64,000 bases of DNA from contig JAOPHQ010004845.1 of NCBI GenBank assembly GCA_030340625.1, positions 141,001-205,000 of the forward strand, in the 5' to 3' direction. Position 1 is the stretch's first letter; every line of letters begins with the position of its first letter. The stretch is from Merluccius polli. Taxonomy: Eukaryota > Chordata > Actinopteri > Gadiformes > Merlucciidae. Positions 25,901-33,687 of the stretch are shown piece after piece. The position numbers were made by a program, and so were the translations under genes. Under the pieces are notes generated by a model. It searched no databases, was not told the origin of the DNA, and was given only the letters and a program-made list of their open reading frames with translations.

Positions 25901-27790
25901 GGGAAATCAATTATTCACACTCTTTAAAACTCTTCTAAAGAGTGTAAATAACCGATGTTCTTCTCCTCCCTTCACAAATAATAAAAATGAGATCGAAAAC
26001 AACAATGGCGGCTCCTAAAGAGGTTAGCGTAGATGCTGCTATAGCGTCAGTTATATAGATATATAGCAAAGAACGGCACGTTCTCAAAGGAAAATTTGTG
26101 AAGGGAAGGGAAAATGTTTTCCCCCTCCTACTATGTCATATGGTTGTTGATCTGATTGGTTGAAGTTAGCCTGTGATAGACAGTGATAGACAGGAGTCTT
26201 CAAGGGAGTATGCTCCCTTGAAAATATGTTGAAAAAGCAATACATTCATTTGAAAAAGCGGTTGGACCGACTGAAAATAAAGTGTTTTGATTTCGCCGGG
26301 TGCATTGATTTTATTCTGCTGTTGAAACAAAACAAATCAAGCGTACGTGTAGGTCCTCAACCGGCAAAAGGGGTGTGTATTGATCTCTGTGTAGCAACGT
26401 GGATCTTTGCATATGTGCTGATGCAGAAGTGTAATTTGGGCTTTAGACATGCTACTAAAAGAGTTTGCTATGTAACAAGGTAATGTGTTTGTTTGTGAAG
26501 TAAATATAACCGGCAGGCAAATATGCAAACTCCAGGCAAATTTTGGCATATTTTGTTTACTTTATTGTTTTCTGTGTGTCTCCTTTAGTCTAAAGGTCAT
26601 GGGAAGTGGCCTGTAAAGTGGTACGCACCGGAATGTATGAACTACTTGAAATTTTCTTCCAAAAGTGATGTATGGAGTTTCGGTGTCTTGATGTGGGAGG
26701 CTTATTCACTCGGCCAAAAACCCTACAAGGTAGGTACTGGTCTCCAAGAAGTATCCAAACTAATGTATCCGCTCGAGATCAGAAGCACTTTAACATAGTA
26801 GTATTGTGTCAACACCAGTGAAACCATGCATTGGCCTTTGGATCATATGTCAATGTCGCGGCCATATTGGAGATGCCAAGACTGGCCTGTGTAGGAGTGT
26901 GTCTTAGCTATAATGATCACAACTTGTAGTACAAAGAGGTTTAATAAAGAAAGAAAGTTACATGTTAGCTCTCGTAACTGTCAGCTATGCTATCCCTTAA
27001 GTAGCCTATCCGTCTCAGTCCGGATGTTAACATTACTTCCGTTTATGAACAATGGTAGTTGTAGTTCTATAACTAAACTATTAACTATGTAGTCACATCA
27101 GGTCCTACAGCCCTGTAAACAAATACAAGTAAGGCCAGTCTTGGCCGTTGACATATTGCAGCAACGGGCCGAAGCAGTCAATGCAGTTTCTATGTATATA
27201 TGTCTATGAGTGAATTGTGTGCTGCATTGTGGGACGCTGCTATTAATGTGAATGTGACTAATGGATGTACTCCACAGGGGATGAAAGGGAATGAGGTCAT
27301 GCAGATGATTGACAGTGGCAAGCGAATGGACCCACCGGTCAACTGTCCACCAGAGATGTATGAGCTCATGAAGAAATGCTGGACATTCAAGTAATTGATC
27401 TGAGATTTCTTCTTTAATCATAATAATAATTATAATGATACATTTTATTTATATAGCGCTTTTCTGAGTACTCAAAAACACTTGATATAAAAAGACAAAA
27501 TACAGGAGTAAAAACAAAACAAAATATAATTAAAGGTCACATTTAAACATTTAAAAGCATACAAATTAAGGGGAGAGGGACAGAGATGTTAGGAGAGTTA
27601 GCTGTTAAAAGCAATTTTAAAAAGGTATGTTTTGAATGATGTTTTACTCTAAATATGGAAAGAAGCACAATACCGCACAAATCATTGTGTAATATGTATG
27701 TTGTTCTTTTTCTAAAGGTTAGAGGACAGGCCTGGATTTGCAGTGGTTGAGCCAAGACTAAGGGAATATTACTATGACATTTCCCAGTGA
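11692..27790 (+). CDS. syk: Spleen tyrosine kinase Syk, 13 coding exons
   Basis: Cytosolic non-receptor tyrosine kinase that binds doubly phosphorylated ITAMs of immune receptors and phosphorylates adaptors such as BLNK and SLP76. Coding exons: 11692-12093, 12742-12902, 13703-13838, 15901-15982, 16273-16313, 21905-21970, 22406-22487, 22745-22904, 24211-24423, 24620-24809, 26589-26729, 27278-27390, 27718-27790. Phases agree throughout and give 619 residues (human 635). N-SH2 is about 10-102 (Arg37), C-SH2 163-254 (Arg190), linker 255-350 and kinase 355-615. Visible sites: Tyr312 in NPYE, Tyr333 and Tyr337 in VYESPY, glycine loop GSGNFG, Lys385 in VAVK, HRDLAARN, DFG, activation Tyr509/510 in ENYYK, and C-terminal YYY. 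ZAP70 is excluded by the long linker, MDTEVYESPY and REYYYD tail. All splice sites are GT-AG except the donor after 24423 (GC). Start: AAAATGG, good Kozak context. Confidence 0.96.
12742..12902 (+). CDS. syk: syk coding exon 2: inter-SH2 and start of C-SH2
   Basis: Residues 135-188. TTTTACAG|GAC acceptor. It encodes LEQAIISQRPKLEKLIATTA and the C-SH2 start PWFHGNITRE. It ends in phase 2 at CT|GTAAGT. Confidence 0.95.
13538..13611. repeat. (CT)n(TA)n compound microsatellite in syk intron
   Basis: About 20 CT units followed by about 16 TA units, ending about 90 bp upstream of the coding exon 3 acceptor. Confidence 0.97.
13703..13838 (+). CDS. syk: syk coding exon 3: C-SH2 core
   Basis: Residues 188-233. 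Supplies Arg190 of FLIR, then ANSYALCLVHEGHVMHYLID and KLSIPDGRKFDTLWQ. Acceptor TTCTGTAG lies about 90 bp downstream of a (CT)n(TA)n tract. Confidence 0.95.
14937..15198. mobile_element. 262-bp TTAA-flanked MITE in syk intron
   Basis: Ends AGGTATAGTCAGCGAT and, inverted, AGGTATAGTCAGCAAT, each directly bordered by TTAA (14933-14936 and 15199-15202). A TTAA duplication with AGGT ends points to a Kolobok- or piggyBac-type transposase in trans. No coding capacity. Confidence 0.8.
15901..15982 (+). CDS. syk: syk coding exon 4: end of C-SH2
   Basis: Residues 234-261. LVEHYSYKPDGLL closes the second SH2 domain; LTQPC follows, as in Syk proteins. Phase 0 in, phase 1 out (G|GTAAAT). Confidence 0.95.
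16273..16313 (+). CDS. syk: syk coding exon 5: short linker exon
   Basis: Only 41 bp, residues 261-274, reading GVIGRPRLPQDHPG, comparable to the GGRPQLPG part of mammalian interdomain B. TTTACAG|GT acceptor, GGA|GTAAGT donor. Phase 0 out, which lets the next exon be skipped without a frameshift. Confidence 0.9.
16961..17323 (-). repeat. 3' LTR of the chromovirus
   Basis: Plus strand TGTAAGGATCAGG to ATGCTGTGACA, so the ends are TG..CA. Directly downstream of the chromodomain frame on the element's strand. Part of it (GAATAACTGAGG..GAAGAAAC) is also found at 20818-20866. Confidence 0.7.
17295..17534 (-). pseudogene. Chromodomain at end of chromovirus pol
   Basis: PLRVLCRGRGWQYLVGWECY followed by GPEERSWVPARDILDP is a chromodomain of the type at the integrase C-terminus of fish chromoviruses, where it steers integration to histone-marked chromatin. 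The Y..VGWE.Y..EE.SW core is intact. The upstream integrase lies in other frames. Confidence 0.8.
18180..18596 (-). pseudogene. Integrase zinc-binding region of chromovirus
   Basis: Minus-strand frame with FVPDTVRFQVLQWGHASRHG, then TLTFLGQRFWWPSMAKDT. This is the HHCC region at the integrase N-terminus. The DDE core follows in broken frames toward 17650, where VDPFSSLCPNSLQL resembles the VDRFSK motif after the first Asp. Confidence 0.7.
18766..20061. mobile_element. 1.3-kb TTAA-flanked DNA element inside the chromovirus
   Basis: Inverted ends AGGGGAATTTCACCT and AGGGGAATTTCACTT continue as inverted repeats of about 150 bp that share CACTTCTGGGG, ACCCAGGCTT and TTTTTAGGTTGCTTGCTTCA. TTAA stands at both borders (18762-18765 and 20062-20065). 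Removing the element rejoins the RNase H frame (IRTAKRL to NSRKARWALFF), so it inserted into the chromovirus. The inside holds a 25-bp C-tract (19443-19467) and a repeat shared with 37340-37600, no transposase. Confidence 0.85.
20066..20723 (-). pseudogene. RT and RNase H of chromovirus
   Basis: HYEHLVMPFGLTNAPAVFQA is the RT block before the active site; the YVDD block itself is missing or shifted. MAVVDWPKPTNRKQLQQFLG and FANFYRRFI form the connection. HLDSSRQFIVEVDASDVGAG holds the RNase H active-site Asp; WTDHKNLEYI is its last conserved block. Two frames are needed, so it is a pseudogene. Confidence 0.85.
20803..20905 (-). repeat. Partial LTR-like copy at 5' side of chromovirus
   Basis: AAAAAAGAATAACTGAGG and CTTGTGGAAGAAAC match the 3' LTR at 17245-17300 in the same orientation with small differences. 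It may be the remains of the 5' LTR joined abruptly to pol. Confidence 0.5.
20906..21904. other. Intron sequence, no gene seen
   Basis: Short open frames without recognisable domains. Ends at the acceptor of syk coding exon 6. Confidence 0.5.
21905..21970 (+). CDS. syk: syk coding exon 6: linker-insert cassette exon
   Basis: 66 bp, phase 0 on both sides, 22 residues starting QGATGGFFSRLKYSVPIPGR. It aligns with the insert (SAGGIISRIKSYSFPKPG in mammals) that distinguishes long Syk from SykB. The GG..SR.K.YS.P.PG pattern is kept although the rest has diverged. Acceptor CCCTCCAG is good; donor AAG|GTGCAA is weak. This fits a skipped or included exon. It lies 5.6 kb after exon 5, past the chromovirus. 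Confidence 0.85.
22406..22487 (+). CDS. syk: syk coding exon 7: Cbl-site linker exon
   Basis: Residues 297-324. DNLNPYE (Tyr312) corresponds to the mammalian FNPYE site (Tyr323) bound by Cbl when phosphorylated. The rest of the exon is poorly conserved and Asn-rich. ACTGACAG acceptor, AAAG|GTAAAT donor, phase 1 out; it fits the next exon exactly. Confidence 0.85.
22587..22675. repeat. (TTATTG)n-type microsatellite
   Basis: Interrupted TTA/TTG units between syk coding exons 7 and 8. Confidence 0.9.
22745..22904 (+). CDS. syk: syk coding exon 8: linker tyrosines and glycine loop
   Basis: Residues 324-377. EAMPMDTEVYESPYADP holds Tyr333 and Tyr337 (human 348/352, docking sites for Vav and PLC-gamma). 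ELGSGNFGTV is the ATP-binding glycine loop. Donor AA|GTGTGT is followed 13 bp later by a (CT)n tract. Confidence 0.95.
22918..22953. repeat. (CT)n microsatellite beside a syk donor
   Basis: About 18 CT units starting 13 bp after the last base of coding exon 8. Confidence 0.95.
23085..23658. mobile_element. 574-bp TTAA-flanked MITE in syk intron
   Basis: Ends AGGTCTCAT in inverted orientation with TTAA at 23081-23084 and 23659-23662. GC-richer than its surroundings. The interior has an 11- to 14-bp C-run near 23513 and no recognisable protein. Confidence 0.75.
24211..24423 (+). CDS. syk: syk coding exon 9: kinase N-lobe, GC donor
   Basis: Residues 378-448. VAVKILK holds catalytic Lys385; REANLMQQLDNPYIVRMIGI is the alpha-C/beta-4 region; LVMELADLGPLNKFLQ is the hinge. 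The end that keeps frame and family length is AACAG|GCATGT, a GC donor. Confidence 0.92.
24620..24809 (+). CDS. syk: syk coding exon 10: catalytic and activation loops
   Basis: Residues 448-511. VHQVSMGMKYLEGNNFVHRD and LAARN form the catalytic loop; KISDFGLSKAL holds the metal-binding Asp; ENYYK holds activation tyrosines 509 and 510. Acceptor CCTACAG|A, donor AAG|GTAATA. Confidence 0.95.
24930..25976. mobile_element. 1.05-kb element with about 300-bp inverted repeats
   Basis: TGTGAAGGGA at the left and its complement at the right begin long imperfect arms: AAGAACATCGGTT..TTACAC..TTTAGAAGAGTTT at 24955-24990 recurs inverted at 25925-25965, and TTTTAATGGGGTT at 25208-25220 recurs inverted at 25702-25714. 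It lies between kinase exons 10 and 11. No target duplication was clear. Confidence 0.7.
26589..26729 (+). CDS. syk: syk coding exon 11: kinase C-lobe
   Basis: 47 codons, residues 512-558, phase 0 both sides. GKWPVKWYAPEC and SSKSDVWSFGVLMWEAYS are the P+1 loop and alpha-F region. Preceded by a long-TIR transposon in the intron. Confidence 0.95.
27278..27390 (+). CDS. syk: syk coding exon 12: kinase C-lobe
   Basis: Residues 559-596. GMKGNEVMQMIDSGKRMDPP and CPPEMYELMKKCW are the alpha-G to alpha-H part. Donor AA|GTAATT, phase 2 out. Confidence 0.95.
27424..27490. repeat. LINE/SINE-type 3' tail fragment
   Basis: ATTTTATTTATATAGCGCTT followed by TTCTGAGTACTCAAA is the common tail of fish L2 LINEs and the SINEs that use them. 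Only the tail is recognisable. Confidence 0.55.
27718..27790 (+). CDS. syk: syk coding exon 13: C-terminus and stop
   Basis: Residues 596-619. EDRPGFAVVEPRLREYYYDI ends at SQ and TGA. The triple Tyr tail matches the C-terminal autophosphorylation and autoinhibition site of mammalian Syk. Confidence 0.95.
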
Positions 27791-28029
27791 TGGTTTCATA
27801 TCATCCTCTACTACTGTACCACACATAAACAAAGGACAATGCATTGCAGAAGAGGAACTGTTATCTGTAACACCCGATTAATTAAATATCATTCTAAATG
27901 CTTGGCTGTATGCTCTTACCTTTTTATATGTAGTTTTACGGGAAACTATGTCTGATTGCTTTGCCGTGTGTAATTTCATTAATTCAGAAATTATTATAAT
28001 TATGTTGGAGTACAACAATTTGGAAGATC

Positions 28030-28105
28030 TATATAGCTGTCCCATAGTTGATACATTGAGATTAAAGCATGAATCTAAATGTATCAACTATGGGACAAAG
28101 ATATG
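28030..28105 (+). ncRNA. Strong hairpin in syk 3' UTR
   Basis: TGTCCCATAGTTGATACATT at 28038-28057 pairs perfectly with 28078-28097. The inner GAGATT/AATCTA adds 6 pairs with one mismatch, leaving an 8-base loop. Beyond a 3-base internal loop, four more A-U pairs and a G-U extend the base. The total of about 76 bases with a 26-30-bp stem is in the pre-miRNA size range, but no known miRNA was recognised. It could also be a short palindromic repeat. Confidence 0.5.
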
Positions 28106-28151
28106 TAAAGGAGATTTACTTATCAACTAATGCTTCCATTCAAACAAACTA

Positions 28152-28167
28152 AATAAAAGTAAATAAA
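28152..28167 (+). terminator. syk: Two polyadenylation signals of syk
   Basis: AATAAA at 28152-28157 and 28162-28167, followed by a GT/T-rich element within 15-35 bp. Confidence 0.7.
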
Positions 28168-28189
28168 GCATGTGCCTTTTTGTGTGTTT

Positions 28190-28845
28190 GAAGTATATAT
28201 TTATATAGGATACAAGCCCACAAGGAAAGATGGCCATAGGCGTGTTTGCTTGAAATTGTAATAAGCAGTAATTAAGATGAAGATGTGTATGACATATGTA
28301 TGTCTATAGTATATGCTTAAAGGGCTATATTCACTCACACATGTGGCTCCGCCCCTCACCAGGAATAGAGAGCCTAACTCCCTCCCCTTTCACAAACATT
28401 TCAGGTGAAGGATAACCCATTGTGCGCAGTGCCTTTTTAATACGGCGGCGGGGTTGACACGTCGCTGCTGATTGGGTAACACTTCAGACACACACATAGT
28501 GTTTATAGTGATGTCTAATTAGATCTATATAAATAAATACTAATAGATATATTAAGCGGTTTGATTTTGGATCTTCTACTATTTAATTTATTTGTAGCCA
28601 ATTATGTTCCTACTAAACTACTTCCTTGTTTGAATTGTGTTGTAATATCAAATACTTAACATTTCCACTTTGGAAATTGCAAGTTTTCAATAACAGTGAA
28701 TAAGCACCACCACCTTGTAAGTGTACTATGAGCTCGTTGTAATAATGTGATATTTTGTCGTTGTATCCTTGATCTAGGCCTATACGTTTTAATGTAAGCT
28801 GTGTTGCAGAGATTAGATCGGATCAGATGGCATGTGTTTGTGTTA
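28190..28845. other. Intergenic stretch, no gene seen
   Basis: Between the syk 3' end and the TTAA-flanked element. No recognisable exon or repeat end. Confidence 0.45.
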
Positions 28846-30513
28846 TTAAAGGTACACTGTGTAGTTTTTTAAGTAATTTATTACCTCAAATCAACGTCTT
28901 CATTCATAAATAAGTCCCCATTGGTGTAAAATTATATATCTCCTGAGTCCTGAGCGAAGAATCACTTATCAGAATTTACATTAGGACGGGCAAGCTCTAT
29001 AGGGATTATCAACAAAAAAGGACCTAATCGTTACGCGGCGGATAGAAGCACCAAATTTGGTACAGACACTCTTTATGATGTATCTCATCATTTCAGAAGG
29101 GGTGCCCAAAATTTCTGGTTGATTAAGGTCATTTTTAAAGGGAAAATCCAAGATGGCTGCCAAAAACGACCCAAGGATAATAAAACATGATACCTATAGT
29201 TTGGCCAAAATGGTTTATTCTGCTACTTTATCATTTTACATTTAATATATATAGATGGCTGACAAATAATATGTGCAAGATAACCCATGGAAAAAATCTT
29301 ACATGTCTTTTATACAGCTTTAAAGTGGAAAAAACAGGCTTAAAACGGTCAGAATGACATGACTCCCCAAGTGAATCCTCATCTGAGTAGTTAATTATTT
29401 ATGTATGCATGACATTAATATTCTAAAAAACTTTTGGAAGAATCACTTAATCATTTTCAAAAGACGGCTTATTCTTTAACTGTCCACATGAGCAGAGATC
29501 AAGCCCTAAATAGGAACACAACTCATTGACCAAATGTTATGTTAGCGTTAGCATTAGCATTAGCCAATGTAGACCCACTAGCTGGGTTGAGCTTAAGCTG
29601 GGCAAACAAACAAAACATTCCTAGGCTAATTGTGTCCCCATGATCACTTGTGGTCTTTTTTGCGTATTTGTGCCCTGTGGGTCTTCCTGGGGGGTATTGT
29701 CGTATTTCGGGCATAAACTTATAGGAGCTATGAAATTTTGATTTGTACTACAGTAATGGTAGCCAATTAGTACTTAGCTGTGTAGTATGTACATTGAGTA
29801 AGACTGTGTCTCATTACGCATAGTTTTGTCAGTGCACTGCAAATGTGCACTGACCACTTAATGCCGTAGTGCATAAATGGGAATCAAATTCGCTAGCTGT
29901 TACACTCTCTCTAAACTAGTTTTGATGGATATGATGGATAAGATGAATTGTCAAAATTAAAGTCGACATGATATGTCCATTTTATTTATTATTTATAAAT
30001 CTTGAAATGTCTACAGTACATGTCGACTCATCGTGGCAACAAAAAAAAAATCTTCATGGGTGGCCCTAATAATCCGTGTTGTATAATTCCCTCGATTTTC
30101 CAGTGTTGATGACAAATTTCTCTGGTTGCTAACATTCGATAGTTTCATTACCTTGCTAACTAGCTAACTTTATATTGTCAGTGTAACACAGCCAACTAGT
30201 ACATATTACTTGTTAAAACTATTCATACAGCCATTTTAGGGAATAAACATTCATGTGAGAATAAATTAAGGTGCAACTTATAAATATGCGGTGTTATGGC
30301 ATAAGGCTTGGCTTGCTAAACTGAGCTAAACAGTCTGACCATTGAAAACAGTTCTACAATGAATACACTCGAGACAGCTCTGTAGTGTAACTGGAATGAC
30401 CAAAATTAGGGAACTTAATGTTAGGCTACTTATAACCCCATTGACATACAGATAACATACAGATAACTCTAGACATTCACTCATGAAAAATAAGGAAATC
30501 ATTGTAACATGGT

Positions 30514-31248
30514 GTGGATCATTATGTGATTGTTCTTGGGGTTTTTGGGAACCTTTTTGATGACCACCCATACCTTAATATATGGGTTGCTTTTGGTATG
30601 GGGCAAAACTTTCAGGAAATACACATAAACAGTATTTTCAAAACCTTGGGGAAGAGAACAAGTTTGGCTCTCCCAGGTTTTCACTCTTTCTCAGGTTGTG
30701 ATACAACCTCTCAATTTCAGGGCAAAGGCAAAAAGTCAGCATGGGCTGCATGGAAATCATTTCCAGAAGTAACAGATGCCTTCATCGCTATGACGGAAAA
30801 TCCTTCTCAATTGCTTAGCCAGGAATCAAACATATTTGCATTGCTGGAGAGGTACACTTGTGTTCTTTATGATAAGACAACCGATCTTGAAAAAGTCAAT
30901 GATCTCAGGAAGGATTTGTTTTCTCAAAAATGTCTCTCAATGGAAAATATCCCTCCCACACAGGCGGCACTGTTACAGCATTCAAATAGAGCAGTGTACC
31001 AAGCTAGCATTTGGTCCAAAGGTCTGCAGGCTATCCAGTCAGCGCCTTCTCCTGAAAAATATGGATGGACTAAATTGGATGATTCCTGGACTCCTTTATG
31101 GACACTTTTACCAGAGGCAGCCAAAGTATGTAGAGAACTTCTTAAATGTGGCTGCAAAGCTGAGCCTCTCTGCTCTCGAAAGTGCCGATGCAAGGATGCT
31201 GGGTTGCCTTGCACAGCATTATGCCAATGTGCTGGAGCATGTGAATAG
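30514..31248 (+). CDS. Transposon-type ORF: GCD motif plus CXC Cys-rich tail
   Basis: An uninterrupted frame of 244 codons. FHSFSGCDTTSQFQGKGKKS (residues about 57-76) followed by AW resembles the GCD-Y/T-x6-8-GxGxKxA block of FEN1/XPG-type PIN nucleases, where this helix-hairpin region binds DNA. The C-terminus, residues about 212-243, has the spacing CxC-x6-C-x3-CxC-x6-C-x3-CxC of tesmin/TSO1 CXC zinc modules. Proteins with this pair are multicopy in fish and invertebrate genomes, which suggests a mobile origin. The frame is probably the last exon or a 5'-truncated copy; the first about 50 residues may be intron. The nuclease reading is inference. Confidence 0.6.
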   Translation: MDHYVIVLGVFGNLFDDHPYLNIWVAFGMGQNFQEIHINSIFKTLGKRTSLALPGFHSFSGCDTTSQFQGKGKKSAWAAWKSFPEVTDAFIAMTENPSQLLSQESNIFALLERYTCVLYDKTTDLEKVNDLRKDLFSQKCLSMENIPPTQAALLQHSNRAVYQASIWSKGLQAIQSAPSPEKYGWTKLDDSWTPLWTLLPEAAKVCRELLKCGCKAEPLCSRKCRCKDAGLPCTALCQCAGACE

Positions 31249-31439
31249 ATGAAAAGATGCAGTATAGGCTAGGACTAATGTAATCGAGTGTGGTGTTATA
31301 CTATGTCTTAAGAAGTTACAGGGGACATGTGTGCTTAATTTTATGGTTTATAAGATCTGCCTGAGGCGCTTCTCTGTGTTTACAGTATCTTTGAGACAGT
31401 TGGTGGATATATAGGTAGCCATAGTGTATTTCTTTTCAT

Positions 31440-32225
31440 AATTCCTTTTCTATTAAGACAGTTCTTTAAAAACTCACTTCTTGTTAAAGATGTGTTGGGC
31501 ACTCCTTCTAGGATGTCTTAGGATTACCCAAGGAACATCTATACCAAATTTCAAGCTTTTTAGAGGTTGTTTAGGTGGTCTTTGAATTAGCTGCCAATTT
31601 TGTGGCGGCCAGCGCAGCCTTTTTAAATTTCTTCAAAAACTCACTTCCTGTTTGAAATATTTTTGAGCACCCCTTCTAGGATGTCTTAGGATCACCCAAG
31701 GAACATGTATACCAAATTTCAAGCTTTTTAGAGGTTCTTTAGGTGGTCTGGGAATTTGCTGCCAATTTTGTGGCGGGGAGCGCGCCATTTTTCAGTTTAA
31801 AAAAAAACTCACTTCCTGTTTAAGATTTTTTGGTGTCATCTTCTAGGATGACTTAGGATCACCTAAGGAACATATACACCAAATGTCAAGCTTTTTAGAG
31901 GTTGTTTAGGTGGTCTTTGAATTAGCTGCTGATTTTGTGGCGGCCAGCGCAGCCTTTTTAAATTTCTTCAAAAACTCACTTCCTGTTTGAAATAGTTTTG
32001 GGCACCCCTTCTAGGATGTCTTAGGATCACCCAAGGAACATGTATACCAAATTTCAAGCTTTTTAGATGTTGTTTAGGTGGCTTTTGAATCGGCTATCAA
32101 TTGTATGGGCGGCCATTTTGAATTTCTTCCAAATCTCACTTCCTGTTTGAGATATTTTTGGGCACCCCTTCTAGGATGTCTTAGGATCACCTAAGGAACA
32201 TATATACCAAATGTCATGCTTCTAT
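31440..32225. repeat. 167-bp tandem array, about 4.7 copies
   Basis: AACTCACTTCCTGTTT recurs at about 31469, 31636, 31804, 31974 and 32133. Each unit continues with CACCCCTTCTAGGATGTCTTAGGATCACC-type sequence and CAAATTTCAAGCTTTTTAGA-type sequence. Units differ by about 5-15%. Confidence 0.9.
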
Positions 32226-32537
32226 CCGCCGCGTAACGATTTTTCACATAATCTCCCCTACTACTATGGAGGCTTCCATGTCCTTCCGGTCTATAAAAAA
32301 TGATGAACTGCCGAGAGGGACAAAAAGCACTACGTGGTACAGGTAAGGCTAAACACGTTTTCACTCAGAGCCAGCGTGACTGTGGAACAGAGAAGGAGCT
32401 TAGCGAGACGCGCTTGTCACTTAAAAAACGATATAAACATGAGAACATAATTCACTATCTTGCTCGAGGAGTAATTACTCATACATGCTCACACTAATGA
32501 TTCAATGCAGTTTGAAGTTTGTTTGAAATAACGTACC

Positions 32538-33026
32538 CAGTGCTCGAAGTGGGCCGGTGCGCAGTGCCAAAAAGTGATTGTCTGCCAGAAATTGATTGAA
32601 GGCCAAAAACAGTTAGGACTCAAAGGTGATTTCTACCTAAATATGACTTGATCTCATTCATAAGCTTCATAATATAAACACTGGAGCTCACAGGACACCT
32701 TGGAATTATTTTAAAGGACCATTAACACAAAATAGGCATTTTCACCTGCCAAAAATGTATTGAAGAACAAACGTTAAACTTTTGAAGACACGTACCTTTG
32801 CTATAATTACATTATAATACAGTTGTGTGTATCTGCATATTATGGCCGTTTAATCCAGAGAAAAGCAGACGTTTTTTCGCTACCGCTCAACGGGCTGCTG
32901 TGCGCGATCCCGCAGCCAGAAATCAGATTCTGGCAGACAATCACTGCGATCAGGCTATGGTTGTAGGTCCCCCCCGGTACTGAATAAGGGAGTACCGGCA
33001 CTTATTTTTTTCCACTTCGAGCACTG
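32538..33026. mobile_element. 489-bp non-autonomous hAT element
   Basis: Perfect 15-bp TIR CAGTGCTCGAAGTGG at both ends and a perfect 8-bp duplication AACGTACC at 32530-32537 and 33027-33034. The CAG start and 8-bp duplication are hAT hallmarks. Inner copies of a CTGCCAGAAATTGATT-type motif occur inverted near both ends. No coding capacity. Confidence 0.93.
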
Positions 33027-33033
33027 AACGTAC

Positions 33034-33078
33034 CTCATCATCCGAAACAAAACTTGATGAAGTGGTGTTTGAAGACAT
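33034..33078 (-). CDS. Candidate first exon of a transposon gene
   Basis: Minus strand ATG with AACATG context opens MSSNTTSSSFVSDDE and ends exactly at GAG|GTACGT, a strong donor. The hAT target duplication covers this donor. A Ser-rich acidic start of this kind fits a multicopy element protein. Downstream exons could not be found, so it may be chance. Confidence 0.25.
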
Positions 33079-33252
33079 GTTGTTATCATGTTGTCATAGC
33101 TTCTTGAATCTTGACTAATACCGCTTGTCGTAGTTCCAACAGGTTGCAACGAACATTTGAAAACGCGAGGCGCTAGAGAGCATAAATTCGTTTGAATGCA
33201 AAATACAATTTGACCACTAGATGGGGGGAAAAAGTTACACAGTGCGTCTTTA

Positions 33253-33687
33253 ATAAGCATTATTCTCTGAGACGCTGTGGGCGTGTCCGCTGAAGGCGCC
33301 AAACCACGCCCATTTGCGCACGGGGGGGCGGAGCCTAACTCAACTTTCAAATAATGACTGTCAAACTAATAGCTGTCAAACTACGTACCCTTTAAGCCCC
33401 GCCCACACAACGCGAAAATGGTGAAAAATAGAAAAAACGGTCTAACTTCACAATTCAACATTAAATGGTGATACAGTCTTTTCACAATATTTTCAGCAAT
33501 GACATTCTAACGTGTGTCATTTGTTTGGAAACATCTCCGAATGTGCTTCACGCGGCCTTTAAGGGTGTGTCTGCGGGCACCCTGGCCCGTGACGTAGCCT
33601 CATCTGTGGTGCCAGCTCAACGGAGCAGTTTCATGGTCGCCGCAGTCAACGAGTTAGTCTATGAACAGGCATTGAGGAAACGCAGCC
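33253..33687 (+). promoter_or_regulatory. reep5: Putative reep5 promoter and 5' UTR
   Basis: GC-richer stretch before the start codon with a CRE-like TGACGT at 33590-33595. No clear TATA box. The leader GAAACGCAGCCATGG gives a good Kozak context. The transcription start is not visible from sequence alone. Confidence 0.4.

Larger units (their letters stand above)
27791..28185 (+). other. syk: Probable syk 3' UTR
   Basis: About 390 bp from the stop codon to two AATAAA signals and a GT-rich downstream element (TGTGCCTTTTTGTGTGTTTG). Contains a strong hairpin at 28030-28105. A weaker ATTAAA near 27880 could give a shorter end. Confidence 0.6.
28850..33248. mobile_element. 4.4-kb TTAA-flanked DNA element
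   Basis: Left end AGGTACACTGTGTAGTTTTT and inverted right end AGACGCACTGTGTAACTTTTT, with TTAA at 28846-28849 and 33249-33252. Inside are a plus-strand ORF (30514-31248), a 167-bp tandem array, a minus-strand candidate first exon (33034-33078) and a nested hAT. No transposase was recognised. The ends match only imperfectly, so two related elements could also be lying side by side; the GTTACGCGGCGGATAGAAGC block at 29029 has an inverted counterpart near 32219-32239. Confidence 0.5.
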
